DNA of 64,000 nt from Streptococcus infantis (GTDB lineage: Bacteria; Bacillota; Bacilli; Lactobacillales; Streptococcaceae). The translations under genes and the position numbers were made by a program. Positions 62,575-64,000 of this stretch are shown here, piece by piece. Under the pieces are notes generated by a model. The model was not told the DNA's origin. It searched no databases and saw only the letters and a list, made by a program, of their open reading frames with translations. The stretch is from the NCBI RefSeq assembly GCF_000960085.1, contig NZ_JYGT01000008.1, forward strand, positions 162,882 to 226,881, in the 5' to 3' direction. Numbering within the stretch: the stretch's first letter is position 1; each line of letters opens with the position of its first letter.

Positions 62575-62623
62575 CTTCAGCTCCATCAAAACATAGATAA
62601 GAAGGTAGTGTACCAAACATTAA

Positions 62624-62655
62624 AAAGCCCTGCCATCGAAATGATAGCAGGGCTT
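62624..62655 (-). terminator. Orphan terminator near cadD
   Basis: AAGCCCTGCTATC / GATGGCAGGGCTT stem (one G-T pair), T5 on the minus strand. No gene on the minus strand lies upstream within 1.3 kb, so its gene appears to be missing. Confidence 0.75.
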
Positions 62656-63032
62656 AACTTCAATATCCAGATGATATATTTATCTAAAAAAGGTAGAGTT
62701 TGGACTGAAATATAGTGAAATGTATTGAAATTGGAAAAAAGAAAAAACGCTTGAAATCAGCGTTTTTCTTATGTATTGATTCGTATTGAATGCTTACTTC
62801 ACTTCTGTAAAAATTAGCTTCTACACCTACAAAGCTTATTCTGACAGACTTTATAACAGCCTAATAAAAAAGTAGAGTTTCATACAGTATCTAGATTTTC
62901 CAAAAGTTCTTTATCATCAAATGCTATTAACGAAACTATCCAAACCAAATCCGATGCATTGCTTCAAAGAATTCTTTAGTTGTTTGACTAGCGAGGTCTT
63001 AAATTAAAAAAATTTTTCAAATAATTGCCACA
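62656..63032. other. Gene-free stretch, 62.7-63.0 kb
   Basis: No ORF. It includes a second hairpin (62745-62769) and two copies of the short string GTAGAGTTT after an A-run (about 62691 and 62871). Looks like remnant DNA. Confidence 0.5.
62745..62769. terminator. Second orphan terminator
   Basis: AAAAACGCT-TGAAATC-AGCGTTTTT, symmetrical and able to work on either strand. Confidence 0.8.
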
Positions 63033-63112
63033 TTGACACATAAATTTTTGCTTTCTAAATTTAAGTGTGATATATTTATAACATAAATTTAAGTGTTATA
63101 TATTTATAACAC
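63033..63112 (+). promoter_or_regulatory. Promoter with tandem 28-bp operator repeats
   Basis: TTGACA (63033-63038), 17-nt spacer, TAAATT (63056-63061). Two directly adjacent 28-bp repeats (63057-63084 and 63085-63112) agree at 26 of 28 positions. The second contains the perfect palindrome GTGTTATA-TATT-TATAACAC (63093-63112); the first an imperfect copy. Likely operator of the XRE protein encoded downstream. Confidence 0.75.
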
Positions 63113-63127
63113 AAAAAGGAGTCTATC

Positions 63128-63724
63128 ATGAAAAAAAGTCAAAAAATGCGTGGCCTCATTGCAATGATTGCCGTAGCTCTCTTTATTGATTTTATTGTTT
63201 TATTTGGTTCTAATCTTAGTTGGGGACCCAAGTTAGTTATTGTTGGTATTTCAGTGTTAGGTCAGATTGTAGCTATTTGGAGCTGGCTACATATGAAACC
63301 ACGGCCTCATAAGATTCAGAAAGGTAAGGGGAAGACTATTTTTGACTTGTCTGCTAAACTTTACACGGTACTTTTATTTGCAGCATGCATTATTTATACA
63401 GTAGGGATTTGGGTTTCGACCCCAAGCGAAAGTTCTGGTATTAAAGAATGGATTTTGGGAATTGGCCTCGTTATTGAAGTGATTGTATTTGGTTTTTTCT
63501 GTTTGAAAAATGTCAAGGAAACTCCGGACGAACGCTTTTATGCTAATTTAGCAAAGGCAGCAAGCTTAATGTTTGTTTTTATACTAGGCGCACTGATGAT
63601 TCTAGCAGTTATCATTGGGTATATGGGGTCTCTCACTCTTTACATGGGCCAGATCTTTATTAGCATAGCTGCCTTGATTTTCATCTTTGCGGTTGTCTAT
63701 CTTATCTTGGAACGGAGAGGATAA
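63128..63724 (+). CDS. Membrane protein paired with XRE regulator
   Basis: 198 aa, about six hydrophobic helices, no catalytic motif. Resembles DUF3796/DUF6773-type membrane proteins that often precede a small XRE regulator in Firmicutes. AAAGGAG precedes the ATG. Two nt before the next gene. Confidence 0.75.
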   Translation: MKKSQKMRGLIAMIAVALFIDFIVLFGSNLSWGPKLVIVGISVLGQIVAIWSWLHMKPRPHKIQKGKGKTIFDLSAKLYTVLLFAACIIYTVGIWVSTPSESSGIKEWILGIGLVIEVIVFGFFCLKNVKETPDERFYANLAKAASLMFVFILGALMILAVIIGYMGSLTLYMGQIFISIAALIFIFAVVYLILERRG

Positions 63725-63726
63725 GT

Positions 63727-63951
63727 ATGTCCAAAGAAAGCAATATTATTACTAATCTCAAATCTGTTCGTGAGTCCACAGGCATGACCCAGCAGGAGTT
63801 AGCCGACCTCATCGGCATGCGACGCGAGACAATTCTTCACTTGGAAAATAACCGTTACAATCCTTCGCTGGAAATGGCTCTTAAAATTGCTCAAGTTTTT
63901 AATCTGAAAGTAGAAGACCTCTTTGAACTCAGACAAAAAGAGGAAGCATAA
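63727..63951 (+). CDS. XRE-family transcriptional regulator
   Basis: 74 aa, a lone HTH_3 domain: LKSVRESTGMTQQELADLIGMRRETILHLENNRYNPSLEMALKIA is cut here to its key elements TQQELA (turn) and RRETILHLE (recognition helix). Such YozG-like regulators usually repress their own operon. The gene is complete; 49 nt follow before the window end. Confidence 0.9.
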   Translation: MSKESNIITNLKSVRESTGMTQQELADLIGMRRETILHLENNRYNPSLEMALKIAQVFNLKVEDLFELRQKEEA

Positions 63952-64000
63952 TTCTTTTCGAGACCTAGTATTAAGTTCATTGATTAATTAGGAATTGAAG

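Noticed and set aside
1..64000. BOX, RUP or SPRITE repeats, CRISPR arrays, IS elements, tRNA or rRNA genes
   Set aside because: I looked for the known BOX-A core, regularly spaced repeats, transposase motifs and tRNA-like cloverleafs and saw none. A computed search could still find diverged copies.

Overview
The window looks like the chromosome of a mitis-group Streptococcus (S. mitis / S. oralis / S. pneumoniae relatives). ParE, CiaR/CiaH, PepN, DeoD and the gene order rpiA-deoB-punA-deoD, rpsT-coaA, deoA-deoC-cdd-nucleoside ABC transporter, and rpsP-khpA / rimM-trmD match that group from memory. Species-level placement would need a database comparison. No rRNA, tRNA, CRISPR array or intact insertion sequence was seen.

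Layout. 1-4.1 kb: the 5' end of parC, an ANT(6)-like gene, two tandem paralogous membrane proteins and parE, all on the minus strand. 4.2-6.4 kb: a polar amino-acid ABC transporter operon. 6.6-7.2 kb: plsY (plus). 7.2-15 kb: a minus-strand nucleoside salvage operon (rsmC-like methyltransferase, deoA, deoC, cdd, nucleoside-binding lipoprotein, ATPase, two permeases). 15-17.3 kb: coaA, rpsT and a FlaR-like kinase. 17.3-22.3 kb: second nucleoside/ribose operon (rpiA, deoB, DUF1697, punA, amidotransferase, deoD). 22.4-25.2 kb: U32 peptidase-like gene and a two-gene FtsX/MacB-type ABC exporter. 25.5-30.5 kb: DUF3270, ciaRH, pepN. The two nucleoside loci fit together: nucleosides are imported, deaminated or phosphorolysed, and pentose phosphates are fed to the pentose-phosphate and glycolytic pathways.

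30.6-46.0 kb is the accessory part. After an ASCH protein, a stand-alone PEP-utilising TIM barrel, a GNAT and a Nudix protein comes a head-to-tail run of 22 small minus-strand genes (33.2-46.0 kb). Many resemble polymorphic-toxin immunity families (several SMI1/KNR4-SUKH types, Imm26, Imm50, NTF2-fold, DUF4304, DUF6881-like, HEAT-like and LRR-like), with no recognisable toxin, WXG100, LXG or secretion gene in the window. It looks like an orphan immunity-gene array lodged in an otherwise conserved backbone and is the strongest candidate for an under-described system here.

46-59.8 kb returns to backbone: SDR, DUF2829, a lipoprotein endonuclease, aldo-keto reductase, metG, a MacAB-like exporter, gor, bioY, ydbC, ATP-cone protein, trmD/rimM and khpA/rpsP. 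59.9-62.6 kb is degenerate (gene fragment, TMEM175 pseudogene, truncated HTH gene) next to an intact cadD/cadX cadmium module. The right end holds a membrane protein/XRE regulator pair behind a striking tandem operator. Regulatory features of note are three promoters whose extended -10 boxes sit only 6-7 nt before the start codon (plsY, rsmC-like, U32), a palindrome on the nucleoside operon promoter, and hairpins placed between operon genes.
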